A stretch of 64,000 bases of DNA from assembly GCF_003046315.1 (NCBI RefSeq), contig NZ_PZZP01000001.1, positions 744,001 through 808,000 of the forward strand. The letters are read 5' to 3'. Made by a program: the position numbers and the translations under genes. Of the stretch, positions 8,670 to 17,591 are shown piece by piece. Every line of letters begins with the position of its first letter. Position 1 is the first letter of the stretch. The DNA comes from Desmospora activa DSM 45169. Lineage in GTDB: Bacteria > Bacillota > Bacilli > Thermoactinomycetales > DSM-45169. The notes under the pieces are model-generated. The model worked only from the letters and a program-made list of their open reading frames with translations, had not been told where the DNA came from and did not search any database.

Positions 8670-8984
8670 TTAATGATAAGGTAATTCTCTTCTGGGATGG
8701 AAGCGAATGTGTATCGGTGATTTTACCATAGTGGAAGGAGGCTGTGATTGCTTCTGTCGAAGTTGTTCTCCCCGCATTTCACTCAGCCATTGGTACAAAC
8801 AGAGCCATTCCGGATGAACCAATCCCATAAACAGTGGGGGATATAGCGCAAATCGAGGCTTGTGGATACTTCTGAAAGAAGGGGTCACGGTTTGCGTCTC
8901 CTGAGCGGTGTTTTTTTCAATGATATATGCTGGCTCAAGCTTGGCTGATTCGCTGTATTTTTTAAAACCCCTCGGCTCCAACAT
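8670..8984 (-). CDS. Hypothetical protein, 104 residues
   Basis: The frame starts MLEPRGFKKYSESAKLEP and continues with ordinary amino-acid composition, including 'FALYPPLFMGLVHPEWLCLYQWLSEMRGEQ' split by Trp and Tyr. It ends 'FHPRRELPYH'. There is no signal peptide and I do not recognise a domain. A good terminator directly after the stop codon supports a real gene. The ribosome-binding site (AGGTTTGA) is weak. TTGACA appears on the minus strand about 35 bases upstream of the start. I am not sure it is expressed. Confidence 0.45.
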   Translation of the reverse strand: MLEPRGFKKYSESAKLEPAYIIEKNTAQETQTVTPSFRSIHKPRFALYPPLFMGLVHPEWLCLYQWLSEMRGEQLRQKQSQPPSTMVKSPIHIRFHPRRELPYH

Positions 8985-9081
8985 TCAAACCTACATGCCT
9001 TGCTGTTTGTCAATGAGAAAGGTTGTTGTACACCTCGGCCTTCCCTCACCTAGAAAATGAACGGACGAATGCTGGATGCTT

Positions 9082-10473
9082 TCACCCGTCGAGAAAATGG
9101 GCATCCCACCGCATCCAGCGGGGCAGATGATTTTTTAATAGCCCGTTGGATACCTTTCCCCAGCCCAGGGGAAAACGATCCACGGTGATCAGGGTCCATC
9201 CTTTTTCAGAAGAGGAAGGGATCGCTTCTCCCATCAGATAGCGGTGTAGAACAGGATCATCCGGAGCAAATGAGAGAACCCGTTTGACGTCAACGGGGTT
9301 TAAGGTCATCGCCCAGGCGTGAGAAGGGAGAAAATGGCTTCGTTTCATTTGTCCCAGATGAAGCCCGGCCCGTTCGACCACAATCCCTTTTAAAGGGGGC
9401 AGATCGTCGCGGGTTTGGTATAGATGATCTCCGAACAGGGTGAACGGCCCCTGTATGGTGGGCTGCTTCAAGTTTTCCCGCATAAATGTCTCAAACAGTT
9501 GGACTGCGTCTTTATGCACAGGCGGAAACTTTCCCGGTCGCTGTCTTCTACCTTCCGGCCCTACTGCTTTTTGTAGGCGGGCAACAAAATGGCCCTCTCC
9601 CCGCAGATGATGGGGCCATAGACGGGCTGCACGTTCCAGTGCCGGATCACTTCCGGCCCAATCCGGTCGACCGGGTTGAAAATGTTGATGGCCTGGAATC
9701 GTTTCCAGGGAAAAATCGGGGTGATTTTGCATGAAGCGACCGATGACTCGCTCATTTTCAGAGGGGTTAAAGGTGCAGGTGGAGTAGACCAAGACGCCAC
9801 CCGGCTTTAACATAAGAGCAGCCGCCTCTAAAATTTCCGCTTGCAGGACGGCACATTGTTCAGTCGCTTTTATGCTCCAGCGTTCCGCTGTTTCTGGATC
9901 CTTACGAAACATTCCTTCTCCTGAACAAGGGGCGTCAATCAAGATGCGATCAAAAAAACCGGCAAAACGGGTGGCTAATCGCTCAGGACGTTCCCCTAGA
10001 ACGATGGCATGGGATACTCCGCACCGCTCCAAATTTTCCACCAATGCTTTGCGACGGGGAGCCATAATCTCATTGGCGATTAATAATCCCTCGCCTTTCA
10101 TCTTGGCGGCGATTTGTGTGGTTTTGCCGCCAGGGGCTGCACATAAGTCTAAAACTGTCTCACCCGGTTGTGGTTTCAGCGCTTCTACCGGTGCCATCGC
10201 GCTAGGATCTTGGATATAGTACAAACCGGCAGCATGATAAACATGTTTTCCCGGTCGATCGGATTCGTGTTGGTAAAAGAAGCCGGTAGGGCACCATGGG
10301 ATCGGTTCCAAGGAAAATGGAAAAATGTGCAACGCTTCCTCCCGCGTTATTTTTTGTGTATTGATTCGGAGTCCACGATGAGGAGTGTCTTCATATGTTT
10401 TTAGGAAAGCGGGGTATTCAGCACCCAATCCTTCCTTCATCTGCTGTTGATAATCCTGAGGCAATTGCTTCAT
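9082..10473 (-). CDS. RsmF/RsmB-type 16S rRNA cytosine-5 methyltransferase
   Basis: The product has 463 residues. An N-terminal RsmF-like segment (1-90) leads to the SAM-binding Rossmann domain with 'VLDLCAAPGGKTTQIAAKM' near 105. The two cysteines of m5C methyltransferases are present: 'IDAPCSGEGMFRKDP' near 180 (motif IV nucleophile) and 'VYSTCTFNPSENE' near 232 (motif VI). The C-terminal third resembles the PUA-like and FAU regions of RsmF (YebU). It methylates a cytosine of 16S rRNA, the position being uncertain from sequence. The ATG at 10473 has GGAGGCTGAGG upstream. It appears monocistronic. Assignment to RsmF over RsmB rests on length and on 'GEGMFRKDP'. Confidence 0.88.
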   Translation of the reverse strand: MKQLPQDYQQQMKEGLGAEYPAFLKTYEDTPHRGLRINTQKITREEALHIFPFSLEPIPWCPTGFFYQHESDRPGKHVYHAAGLYYIQDPSAMAPVEALKPQPGETVLDLCAAPGGKTTQIAAKMKGEGLLIANEIMAPRRKALVENLERCGVSHAIVLGERPERLATRFAGFFDRILIDAPCSGEGMFRKDPETAERWSIKATEQCAVLQAEILEAAALMLKPGGVLVYSTCTFNPSENERVIGRFMQNHPDFSLETIPGHQHFQPGRPDWAGSDPALERAARLWPHHLRGEGHFVARLQKAVGPEGRRQRPGKFPPVHKDAVQLFETFMRENLKQPTIQGPFTLFGDHLYQTRDDLPPLKGIVVERAGLHLGQMKRSHFLPSHAWAMTLNPVDVKRVLSFAPDDPVLHRYLMGEAIPSSSEKGWTLITVDRFPLGWGKVSNGLLKNHLPRWMRWDAHFLDG

Positions 10474-10680
10474 TCCTCAGCCTCCTGTCTTTGGCGCTCG
10501 TTTTATTGTATCCTACCACACCATGGGAGACTACTGATCCAACTCCTGTTGTTTATTTTCCACATTTCGGTTGAAGGGATTGATAAGGCGTTTTGCTGTC
10601 ATTGATTCCTTATCTTCGAATTTGTAAGATTCCCATTTGTAAAGTATCATAAAAACAATCCAATCTAGGGAGGAAAGCCG

Positions 10681-12006
10681 ATGTTAAAGGGAATGACCCG
10701 GTTTTTTGATCGGTTGGTACAACGTTATCTCCCCGATCCGTTTCTGTTTGCGACGCTGTTGACACTGGTGGTTTACGGGATGGGCATAGTGTTGACGGAC
10801 AGTGGTCCCGTTCAGATGATGCGCCATTGGGGAGAAGGGTTTTGGGGGTTGTTGGAGTTTGCGATGCAGATGGTGTTGGTTTTGGTGACGGGTTATGTAT
10901 TGGCCAGCAGTCGCGCCTTTCAAACAGGGCTTGCCGCGATGGCTCGCTTAGCACGTACCCCGCCGCAAGCGATTCTATTGGTAACAGTGGTGTCTGCGGT
11001 TGCCAGTTGGATCAATTGGGGGTTTGGCCTGGTGATCGGGGCACTTTTTGCACGACAGATCGCCCGGGTAGTGGCGGATGTGGATTATCGTCTGCTGATC
11101 GCCAGTGCATACAGCGGTTTTTTATTGTGGCACGGCGGATTAGCCGGATCTGTCCCGCTGACGATTGCGACAGAGGGTCACTTTGCGGCCGAGCAGATCG
11201 GTATTGTCCCAACGAGCGAAACAATTTTCTCCGGATTTAATCTTTTTATCTCGATTTCACTTCTCATTGTACTGCCATTGTTAAATCGGTTGATGATGAA
11301 TACCTACGATCATCCCTATCGGATCGATGCCAAGCTGTTACAAGATGAGTCAGCTGTCGCAAAAGAGGAATCGGAAACGGGACAAACTCCGGCGGATCGC
11401 CTGGAGAATAGCCGCCTCATCTCCCTTGCCATCGGCGGGTTGGGGATGTGGTTTATTGTGACGACGTTGATCGAAAACCGCTTTGAACTCAATTTAAATC
11501 TGGTCAATTTACTCTTTTTATCCTTGGGCATACTGTTTCACCAGACGCCGCGCCATTTCTTAAACAGTGTGCGGGAAGCGGTTAAAAATGCGGGAGGCAT
11601 TATTATCCAATTTCCGCTTTATGCAGGTATTATGGGAATGATGGTCTCTTCCGGGTTGGCGGAGCAGATGTCGTTGTGGTTTGTCAGCATCTCCAATGCA
11701 TTTACCTATCCCTTGTTCGCTTTTATCAGTGCGGGAATCGTCAATTTCTTTGTTCCCTCCGGTGGCGGGCAATGGGCGGTGCAGGCACCGGTGATGTTAC
11801 CCGCCGGTCTCGAATTGGGGGTGGATGCTGCTAAAACGGCGATGGCGGTTGCGTGGGGAGATGCCTGGACCAATATGATTCAGCCGTTTTGGGCCTTGCC
11901 AGCTTTGGCGATTGCCGGTCTGCGGGCCAGAGATATTATGGGATTTTGTATTGTGACGCTTTTTGTAAGCGGTATCATTATTGCGTGTGGATTGCTGTTA
12001 TTGTGA
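10681..12006 (+). CDS. AtoE family short-chain fatty acid transporter
   Basis: The product has 441 residues and about ten to twelve transmembrane helices. The start 'FFDRLVQRYLPDPFLFATLLT' and the segments 'SWINWGFGLVIGALFARQIAR' and 'FFVPSGGGQWAVQAPVMLPA' are hallmarks of the AtoE/TIGR00366 family. These are proposed to move short-chain fatty acids such as butyrate or acetoacetate across the cell membrane. GGGAGGAAAG lies six bases upstream of the start. No ato genes are adjacent. The fatty-acid degradation cluster 3 kb downstream may be a functional neighbour, which is inference. Confidence 0.85.
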   Translation: MLKGMTRFFDRLVQRYLPDPFLFATLLTLVVYGMGIVLTDSGPVQMMRHWGEGFWGLLEFAMQMVLVLVTGYVLASSRAFQTGLAAMARLARTPPQAILLVTVVSAVASWINWGFGLVIGALFARQIARVVADVDYRLLIASAYSGFLLWHGGLAGSVPLTIATEGHFAAEQIGIVPTSETIFSGFNLFISISLLIVLPLLNRLMMNTYDHPYRIDAKLLQDESAVAKEESETGQTPADRLENSRLISLAIGGLGMWFIVTTLIENRFELNLNLVNLLFLSLGILFHQTPRHFLNSVREAVKNAGGIIIQFPLYAGIMGMMVSSGLAEQMSLWFVSISNAFTYPLFAFISAGIVNFFVPSGGGQWAVQAPVMLPAGLELGVDAAKTAMAVAWGDAWTNMIQPFWALPALAIAGLRARDIMGFCIVTLFVSGIIIACGLLLL

Positions 12007-12052
12007 AAAAAAACGTATCAGGGTGTCCACAATCTCATGTTTGGACACCCTG
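12006..12052 (-). terminator. Terminator overlapping the 3' end of the flavoprotein gene
   Basis: CAGGGTGTCCA and TGGACACCCTG form a perfect 11-bp stem. On the minus strand it is followed by a run of T (AAAAAAAA at 12006-12013). The stem includes the last bases of the flavoprotein stop region at 12035-12037. It may also stop transcription from atoE. Confidence 0.7.
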
Positions 12053-13309
12053 TACCTGTTGTGCTGCATGCTTGCCGGCGGTAAATCCGGTGCTAAATGC
12101 GGCGGTGATGTTGTATCCCCCAGTGTAGCCATGAATGTCTAAAATTTCACCGGCGAAGTAGAGACCCGCCTTCTTTTTCGATTCCATCGTTCGGGGGGTA
12201 AGCTCTTTCAGATGCACACCGCCACCGGTAACAAATGCTTTTTCTAAGGGCAATGTGCCGTCGACCCGAATGGGGAAGCTTTTTAACATCGAAAGGAGAG
12301 AGCTCCACTTCTCTTTGGACAGCTGGGAGAGGGTCAGATCTGGGTTGAGGCCTGCTCGTTGGATCGTCAGTGATATCATTCGTTCCGGCATAAGGGGTTT
12401 TAAACTGTTTTTTAAGCTTTTGTGTGGGGATGATTCCCAACGTTGTCGCAGTTGTTGTTGTAGAGTATCCGCTGAAGTGTCAGGGGAGAGGTCCAACTGC
12501 AAAGAAACGGCGGAGGTCGCAAAGCGTTTTAAGGTTTTGACGACAAATTGGCTACAACGCAAGGCGATCGGTCCGGAAAGGCCAAAATGGGTAAACAACA
12601 TATCGCCGGTATGCTCCACCAACTTTTTCCCTTTGGGATCGACGACGGTTAGTTTCACATCGCGCAAGGAAACGCCCTGTAAAGTTCGATCTTGAATCCA
12701 GGGTTCCGCCGAGGTGAGCGGAACTTCAGTGGGAAACAGCTCCGTAATCGTATGGCCGGCTGCTTCCGCCCAATTGTAACCGTCTCCGGTAGAACCGGTT
12801 TGCGGGACCGATTTTCCGCCGACAGCCACAATGACGGCGGCTGCATGCAATCGTTTTCCGTCTGCCAGTCTCACCCCTACTACGCGCTCGCCATCAAACA
12901 AGAGGTTTTCTACCGGTTTACCGGTTTGCATCTCAACACCTAGCTGACGCAGATGATGCAGAAGTGTATCTACCACTTCCTGTGCCCGATTGGAGACGGG
13001 AAACATTCGTCCTTCATCTTCTTCTTTAAGTGGTACGCCTAAATCCTCAAAAAAGCGGATAATATCTCGGTTGTTAAAAGTGGAAAAAGGACTATATAAA
13101 AAGCGGCCATTGCCTGGGATATGTTTAATCACTTCCGCCGCTTCCCGATTATTGGTCACATTGCAGCGACCGCCACCGGAGATAGCCAGTTTTCGCCCCA
13201 GTTTGTTACCCTTATCTAATAATAAGACCCGTGCCTCGTGCAACCCTGCACCTACTCCGGCCATCAGGCCCGCCGGTCCGCCACCGACGATGATTACATC
13301 CGCGTCCAT
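12035..13309 (-). CDS. NAD(P)/FAD-dependent oxidoreductase, BaiN/YhiN (HI0933) family
   Basis: I choose the ATG at 13309, giving 424 residues that begin MDADVIIVGGGPAGLMAGVGA, because a dinucleotide-binding motif normally sits at the very N-terminus of this family. A longer frame to 13510 has no credible start. Residues 4-35 bind FAD ('VGGGPAGL', 'LLLDKG'). 'GRKLAISGGGRCNVTN' near 42-57 and the C-terminal 'AFVTGGGVHLKELTPRTMESKK...LYFAGEILDIHGYTGGYNI' are signature HI0933 blocks. The cellular role of most members is unknown; some reduce bile-acid intermediates. AAAGGAG is 12 bases upstream. It is convergent with atoE. Confidence 0.85.
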   Translation of the reverse strand: MDADVIIVGGGPAGLMAGVGAGLHEARVLLLDKGNKLGRKLAISGGGRCNVTNNREAAEVIKHIPGNGRFLYSPFSTFNNRDIIRFFEDLGVPLKEEDEGRMFPVSNRAQEVVDTLLHHLRQLGVEMQTGKPVENLLFDGERVVGVRLADGKRLHAAAVIVAVGGKSVPQTGSTGDGYNWAEAAGHTITELFPTEVPLTSAEPWIQDRTLQGVSLRDVKLTVVDPKGKKLVEHTGDMLFTHFGLSGPIALRCSQFVVKTLKRFATSAVSLQLDLSPDTSADTLQQQLRQRWESSPHKSLKNSLKPLMPERMISLTIQRAGLNPDLTLSQLSKEKWSSLLSMLKSFPIRVDGTLPLEKAFVTGGGVHLKELTPRTMESKKKAGLYFAGEILDIHGYTGGYNITAAFSTGFTAGKHAAQQVQGVQT

Positions 13310-13436
13310 GTCCGTTTTCGACTCCTTTGGTCTCTCTAATGGCATCGTTCCTATTGTAACCGAATCCGTTGTCCCGATCACTGTTGAAAGGGATTTATTC
13401 TGGACATAATGAGGGGGAGATGTCAGTCGAGAACGG

Positions 13437-14927
13437 ATGATTAGTATGAAAGCTTCAGAGACCGAACAATGGAAAAGGATGAAAGTGAATAAAAGCTTGA
13501 GGGTAAACACAGCGGTATTGGATGAAGTGTTAGGCGTGGAGAAAAGTTTTGATGTGGTAAAACGGGATCTGATCTACGCCGGTAAACGGTTTGCCTTGTA
13601 CTTTGTCGACGGGTTTGCCAAAGATGAGATTTTAAATCGAGTAATGGAGCATTTGGCACAGCTCAAGCGGGAAGATTTGCTGCCCAGCCCGCTTGATCAC
13701 TTGGTGAAAACCCATGTCGGGTACCTTGAAGTGGAAACAACGGAAAGCTTAGACGAAGTAGTGACGGCTATATTATCTGGTCCGATCGCATTATTGCTGG
13801 ATGGGGCAACGGAAGCGATCCTCATCGATGCCCGCACCTATCCGGCTCGCAATCCGGAGGAGCCGGATATGGAAAGGGTGGTGCGTGGTTCCCGTGACGG
13901 CTTTGTGGAGACGCTGGTCTTTAATACATCCTTAACCCGTAGGCGGTTGCGCGACCCTTCGCTGCGCATGGAGTATCTCTCTGTCGGTAAGCGCTCCAAG
14001 ACGGATGTGTGTATTTCTTATCTGGAAGATGTGGCTGATGCCGATCTGGTAGAAACTGTGCGTACATCGATCCAAAAAGTAAAAACGGATGGCTTGCCGA
14101 TGGCTGAAAAAAGCTTGGAGGAATTTGTGTTTGGGCGTTACTGGAATCCATATCCGATGGTGCGCTATACCGAAAGGCCGGATGTGGCTGCGGTTCATTT
14201 GTTGGAGGGGCATGTCTTGATCTATGTGGACACTTCTCCCAGTGTCATCATTACCCCCACCACTTTTTTTCATCATGTGCAACATGCGGAGGAATATCGG
14301 CAAAAACCGGTGGTGGGAGTCTTCCTGCGATGGGTGCGGTTTGCTGCTATCTTAACCTCGCTCTTTTTGCTGCCTTTGTGGTATCTCTTGGCGGTGCAAC
14401 CGGAGCTGTTTCCGCAAGGATTGCACTTTATGAGGCCTGATGAACCGGCAAAGATTCCGCTGTTGTTACAGTTGTTGATCGGGGAGCTGGGAGTTGAAAT
14501 ATTGCGGATGGCTTCCATTCACACTCCCAACCCGCTGGCGACCGCGCTGGGCCTGATTTCGGCGATCCTCTTGGGGGAGATGGCGGTCAATGTGGGGCTG
14601 TTTACATCAGAAGTGATTCTGTTCTTGGCAATTGCTGTCATCGGCACTTATGCCACCCCCAGCTATGAGATGGGTTTGGCCAATAATTTGACCCGAATCG
14701 CTTTTTTGTTGTTGACGGCAGGGCTGAAAGAATGGGGGTTGGTAATCGGCGTTGTGGGCTGGTTTATTCTGCTGGCGACCACCCGCTCCCTGCACACGCC
14801 TTATCTGTGGCCGTTAATCCCTTTTAATGCCAAGGCTTTGTTGGATGTGTTGGTACGATCGCCGATGCCGGTTAAAACCAAGCGTCCCCGCGTGCTTTCA
14901 CCAGGGGATCCCGATCGCAAAGGCTAG
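13437..14927 (+). CDS. spoVAF: Stage V sporulation protein AF-like GerA-family protein
   Basis: The product has 496 residues. The N-terminal cytosolic half (to about 290) contains 'RGSRDGFVETLVFNTSLTRRRLRDP' near 142-167, the conserved GerA-A core, followed by five or six transmembrane helices from about 300 to 465. The sequence and length fit SpoVAF better than receptor A subunits: the extended hydrophilic linker is short, and no B or C receptor gene follows. SpoVAF forms an ion channel in the inner spore membrane that amplifies germination. The other spoVA genes are not here, so this copy is solitary. The start is uncertain: ATG 13437 or 13446, with GAGGGGGAG 18 bases upstream, or an internal ATG near 13479 that has AAAAGG next to it. 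Confidence 0.75.
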   Translation: MISMKASETEQWKRMKVNKSLRVNTAVLDEVLGVEKSFDVVKRDLIYAGKRFALYFVDGFAKDEILNRVMEHLAQLKREDLLPSPLDHLVKTHVGYLEVETTESLDEVVTAILSGPIALLLDGATEAILIDARTYPARNPEEPDMERVVRGSRDGFVETLVFNTSLTRRRLRDPSLRMEYLSVGKRSKTDVCISYLEDVADADLVETVRTSIQKVKTDGLPMAEKSLEEFVFGRYWNPYPMVRYTERPDVAAVHLLEGHVLIYVDTSPSVIITPTTFFHHVQHAEEYRQKPVVGVFLRWVRFAAILTSLFLLPLWYLLAVQPELFPQGLHFMRPDEPAKIPLLLQLLIGELGVEILRMASIHTPNPLATALGLISAILLGEMAVNVGLFTSEVILFLAIAVIGTYATPSYEMGLANNLTRIAFLLLTAGLKEWGLVIGVVGWFILLATTRSLHTPYLWPLIPFNAKALLDVLVRSPMPVKTKRPRVLSPGDPDRKG

Positions 14928-15059
14928 GTTGTTTAAGAAATTGAGTAAGGGTGGTTTTATTGAGTAAGGAAATTCGATAAAATAAAACAGAACCAGTCAG
15001 TTATGGTAATGGAGCAACATCCCCGTTTTCCTTGTACAAATGGTAATTTGCACAAAAAA

Positions 15060-15077
15060 TGAATGACTAATCATTCA
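15060..15077 (+). promoter_or_regulatory. FadR operator upstream of lcfA
   Basis: TGAATGACTAATCATTCA is a perfect match to the Bacillus FadR box (TGAATGAMTANTCATTCA). It lies 19 bases before the lcfA start, just after a TTGTAC/AAAAAT promoter-like pair with 17-base spacing, so bound FadR would block transcription until long-chain acyl-CoA releases it. Confidence 0.9.
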
Positions 15078-15096
15078 TGGACAAGGAGGGTTTTTG

Positions 15097-16788
15097 ATGG
15101 TTGTAAAGGAAAAGCCCTGGTTTCAACACTATCCGGAGCCAACTCCCCGTCAGTTGGATTATCCCAATCATCCGCTCCCTTTTTTTCTGGAGCAAGCGGC
15201 GCGAGAGTTTCCTGAGCGGGAAGCGGCCTTTTTTATGGGTAAGCGCCTTTCCTACCGGCAGCTGTTGGAGGATGTTTATCGCATGGCTAATGCCTTGGAT
15301 ACCCTTGGGGTACAAAAAGGCGAACGCGTTGCCATTATGTTGGCCAATTCGCCTCAAGCAGTGGTGGCGTATTATGCGGTGCTTTTTTTGGGCGGAATCG
15401 TCGTGCAGACGAATCCCATGTATAAGGAACAGGAACTGGAGCATCAACTGGTCGATGCGGAGGCGGAGACGATCATTTGTCTGGACTTGGTTTATAAGCG
15501 AGTGGCCAATGTTCGGCCGCGCACATCGTTAAAACGGGTGATTGTTACCAGTATCAAAGATTACCTTCCTTTTCCGAAGAACTGGCTTTATCCCTTCAAA
15601 CTAAAAAAAGATGGAATTCAACTCGATGTTCCATATGGCAGCGATGAGGTATACGCTTTTTCAGACTTAAACAAGAAAGCGCTTCCAACTCCAATGGAGT
15701 GTCGGGTGGAATCGATGGAAGAGGTTGCTTTGCTGCAATATACCGGCGGAACGACTGGCTTGGCCAAAGGAGCCATGCTGACGCATCGCAATATTGTGGT
15801 GAACGTTGTCCAGTGCGAAGCCTGGATGCATAAGGGAAAAAAGGGAGAAGAAAAAGTGTTGGGCATTGTTCCCTTCTTTCATGTGTATGGAATGACGACC
15901 GTGATGAATTATGCCGTTTATCTTGCCGCTACCATGATATTGCTGCCCCGTTTTAACGTGGAAGATACTTTAAAAACAATCGCCAAGGAGCGCCCAACGC
16001 TGTTCCCTGGTGCTCCCACGATGTATGTGGCCTTAATCAATCACTCAGATATCGGGAAATATGATCTCTCCTCCATCAAAGCATGCCTTAGTGGATCGGC
16101 TCCGTTACCGCTGGTAGTGCAGGAGCGATTTGAAAAATTGAGCGGTGGCCGTTTGGTGGAAGGGTATGGCTTGACAGAAACTTCGCCGGTTACCCATGTC
16201 AATCCCATCTGGGAAAAACGGAAAAATGGAAGTATTGGGCTGCCTTGGCCGGATACCGATTGTCGGGTAGTGGATCCGGAAACGAGGGAGGAGTTGGAAC
16301 CCGGCGGTGTTGGGGAGCTGGAGATCAAGGGGCCGCAGGTGATGAAAGGCTACTGGAGGCGGGAAGAAGAGACGAGTAAATCCATGCGTGACGGTTGGTT
16401 CCGTTCTGGTGATATCGGCACGATGGATGATGAAGGCTATTTTTACATCATGGATCGACAGAAAGATCTCATTATCGCCGGTGGGTTTAACATTTATCCC
16501 CGGGAGGTGGAGGAAGTTCTCTATGATCACCCTTCGGTGCAGGAAGCGGCGGTGATTGGAGTGCCGGACCCTTATCGCGGCGAAACGGTTAAAGCGTTTG
16601 TGGTACCCAAAAAAGGAAAGGAGCTGACGAAAGAAGAGTTGGATCAATATTGTCGGGAAAAGTTGGCCAATTATAAAATCCCGCGCTTATATGAATTGCG
16701 GGAGGAATTGCCGAAAACGACGGTGGGAAAAGTGTTAAAGCGCGTATTGCAGGATGAAGAGAAGAATAAGTCCTCACAGGAGGGTTGA
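15097..16788 (+). CDS. lcfA: Long-chain fatty acid-CoA ligase
   Basis: The product has 563 residues from ATG 15097 (AAGGAGGG upstream; a TTG one codon earlier is possible). It activates long-chain fatty acids with ATP and CoA at the inner membrane face, the entry step of beta-oxidation. The AMP-binding P-loop 'YTGGTTGLAKGAMLTHRN' is near 214-231. 'GYGLTETSP' and 'GWFRSGDIGTMDDEGYFYIMDRQKDLI' are the A5 and A7-A8 motifs, and the C-terminal lysine lies in 'LPKTTVGKVLKR'. It heads the lcfA-fadR-etfB-etfA cluster, as in B. subtilis, under a perfect FadR box. Confidence 0.95.
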   Translation: MVVKEKPWFQHYPEPTPRQLDYPNHPLPFFLEQAAREFPEREAAFFMGKRLSYRQLLEDVYRMANALDTLGVQKGERVAIMLANSPQAVVAYYAVLFLGGIVVQTNPMYKEQELEHQLVDAEAETIICLDLVYKRVANVRPRTSLKRVIVTSIKDYLPFPKNWLYPFKLKKDGIQLDVPYGSDEVYAFSDLNKKALPTPMECRVESMEEVALLQYTGGTTGLAKGAMLTHRNIVVNVVQCEAWMHKGKKGEEKVLGIVPFFHVYGMTTVMNYAVYLAATMILLPRFNVEDTLKTIAKERPTLFPGAPTMYVALINHSDIGKYDLSSIKACLSGSAPLPLVVQERFEKLSGGRLVEGYGLTETSPVTHVNPIWEKRKNGSIGLPWPDTDCRVVDPETREELEPGGVGELEIKGPQVMKGYWRREEETSKSMRDGWFRSGDIGTMDDEGYFYIMDRQKDLIIAGGFNIYPREVEEVLYDHPSVQEAAVIGVPDPYRGETVKAFVVPKKGKELTKEELDQYCREKLANYKIPRLYELREELPKTTVGKVLKRVLQDEEKNKSSQEG

Positions 16789-16802
16789 TGGGAGGAGAAC
16801 GA

Positions 16803-16855
16803 TTCTTCACGTTTTTGCCAGCAACGATCGCAGCGATCGTGTGTGAGGCGAAGAA
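16803..16855 (+). other. Stem-loop between lcfA and fadR
   Basis: ACGATCG at 16824-16830 and CGATCGT at 16834-16840 form a 7-bp stem with a 3-base loop. Outer pairs (TTCTTC 16803-16808 with GAAGAA 16850-16855, and GCC with GGC) can extend it. There is no T run, so it is more likely a processing or stabilising hairpin than a terminator. Confidence 0.45.
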
Positions 16856-16873
16856 GCTGGTTTTTGAGCCCCA

Positions 16874-16902
16874 TTGACAGGAAAGGAATGTTGCCATACA
16901 CT
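16874..16902 (+). promoter_or_regulatory. fadR promoter (sigma-A type)
   Basis: TTGACA at 16874-16879 and TACACT at 16897-16902 are separated by 17 bases. The FadR box begins 7 bases further on, so fadR is likely autoregulated. Confidence 0.75.
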
Positions 16903-16908
16903 AATTGT

Positions 16909-16926
16909 TGAATGAATGACCATTCA
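16909..16926 (+). promoter_or_regulatory. FadR operator upstream of fadR
   Basis: TGAATGAATGACCATTCA matches the FadR box at 16 of 18 positions and overlaps the expected transcription start of the TTGACA/TACACT promoter. It is weaker than the lcfA site. Confidence 0.75.
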
Positions 16927-16957
16927 TAAACGATCGAAGGGAAAGGAACCGACTACC

Positions 16958-17542
16958 ATGGCTAAACGTACCGGAGAAAAGTATGAAGCGATTATTGACG
17001 CCGCGATCCGGGTGATCGCCGAATATGGATATCATCAAGCCCAAGTCTCAAAAATTGCGCGGGAAGCCAAGGTGGCGGACGGCACGATCTATCTTTATTT
17101 TGAAAACAAGGACGATGTACTCATCTCATTGTTTAATGAGAAGATGGGCGCTTTTATCACGGATGTGGAGACGACATTGGCCGATGGTACCTCTGCAGTG
17201 GATCAACTGCGGGAGCTGATTCGGCTCCATTTTGAATATCTGGAAGGCAATCGTCAACTGGCGATTGTGACCCAGATCGAGCTGCGTCAATCCAATCCAG
17301 AGGTGCGTAAACAGATTGGTTTGATTTTGAAAAAATATTTAAATGTGATCGACCAGGTGATTCAACGGGGAATCGCACAAGGTGTGTTTCACGATGAGTT
17401 TGACCCCCGTACCGCCCGTCATATGATTTTTGGAACGATTGATGAGACGGTGACCACCTGGATTATGAAGGATTGCAAATATAGCCTGACTGACCAAGTG
17501 GAACCCATCGCTCGCTTGTTTTTACGTGGGATCGGGCGTTGA
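16958..17542 (+). CDS. fadR: TetR-family fatty acid degradation regulator FadR
   Basis: From ATG 16958 (GGGAAAGGAA upstream) the product has 194 residues, the same length as B. subtilis FadR. The N-terminal 'IIDAAIRVIAEYGYHQAQVSKIAREAKVADGTIYLYFENKDDVLISLFNEKMG', seen in parts, is the TetR helix-turn-helix with the FadR-specific recognition helix. The C-terminal 'QIELRQSN' and 'ARHMIFGTIDETVTTWIMKD' match FadR ligand-domain signatures. It represses fatty acid degradation genes and is released by long-chain acyl-CoA. An upstream in-frame ATG at 16916 would start inside the operator and is rejected. Confidence 0.95.
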   Translation: MAKRTGEKYEAIIDAAIRVIAEYGYHQAQVSKIAREAKVADGTIYLYFENKDDVLISLFNEKMGAFITDVETTLADGTSAVDQLRELIRLHFEYLEGNRQLAIVTQIELRQSNPEVRKQIGLILKKYLNVIDQVIQRGIAQGVFHDEFDPRTARHMIFGTIDETVTTWIMKDCKYSLTDQVEPIARLFLRGIGR

Positions 17543-17591
17543 GCTCCACTCCTTTGACTGATTGCACAAATCCATTTGTATTCCCTTTTAG

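Noticed and set aside
13310-13510. 67-residue N-terminal extension of the flavoprotein
   Set aside because: Family members start directly with the FAD-binding motif, and the extension overlaps the spoVAF upstream region.
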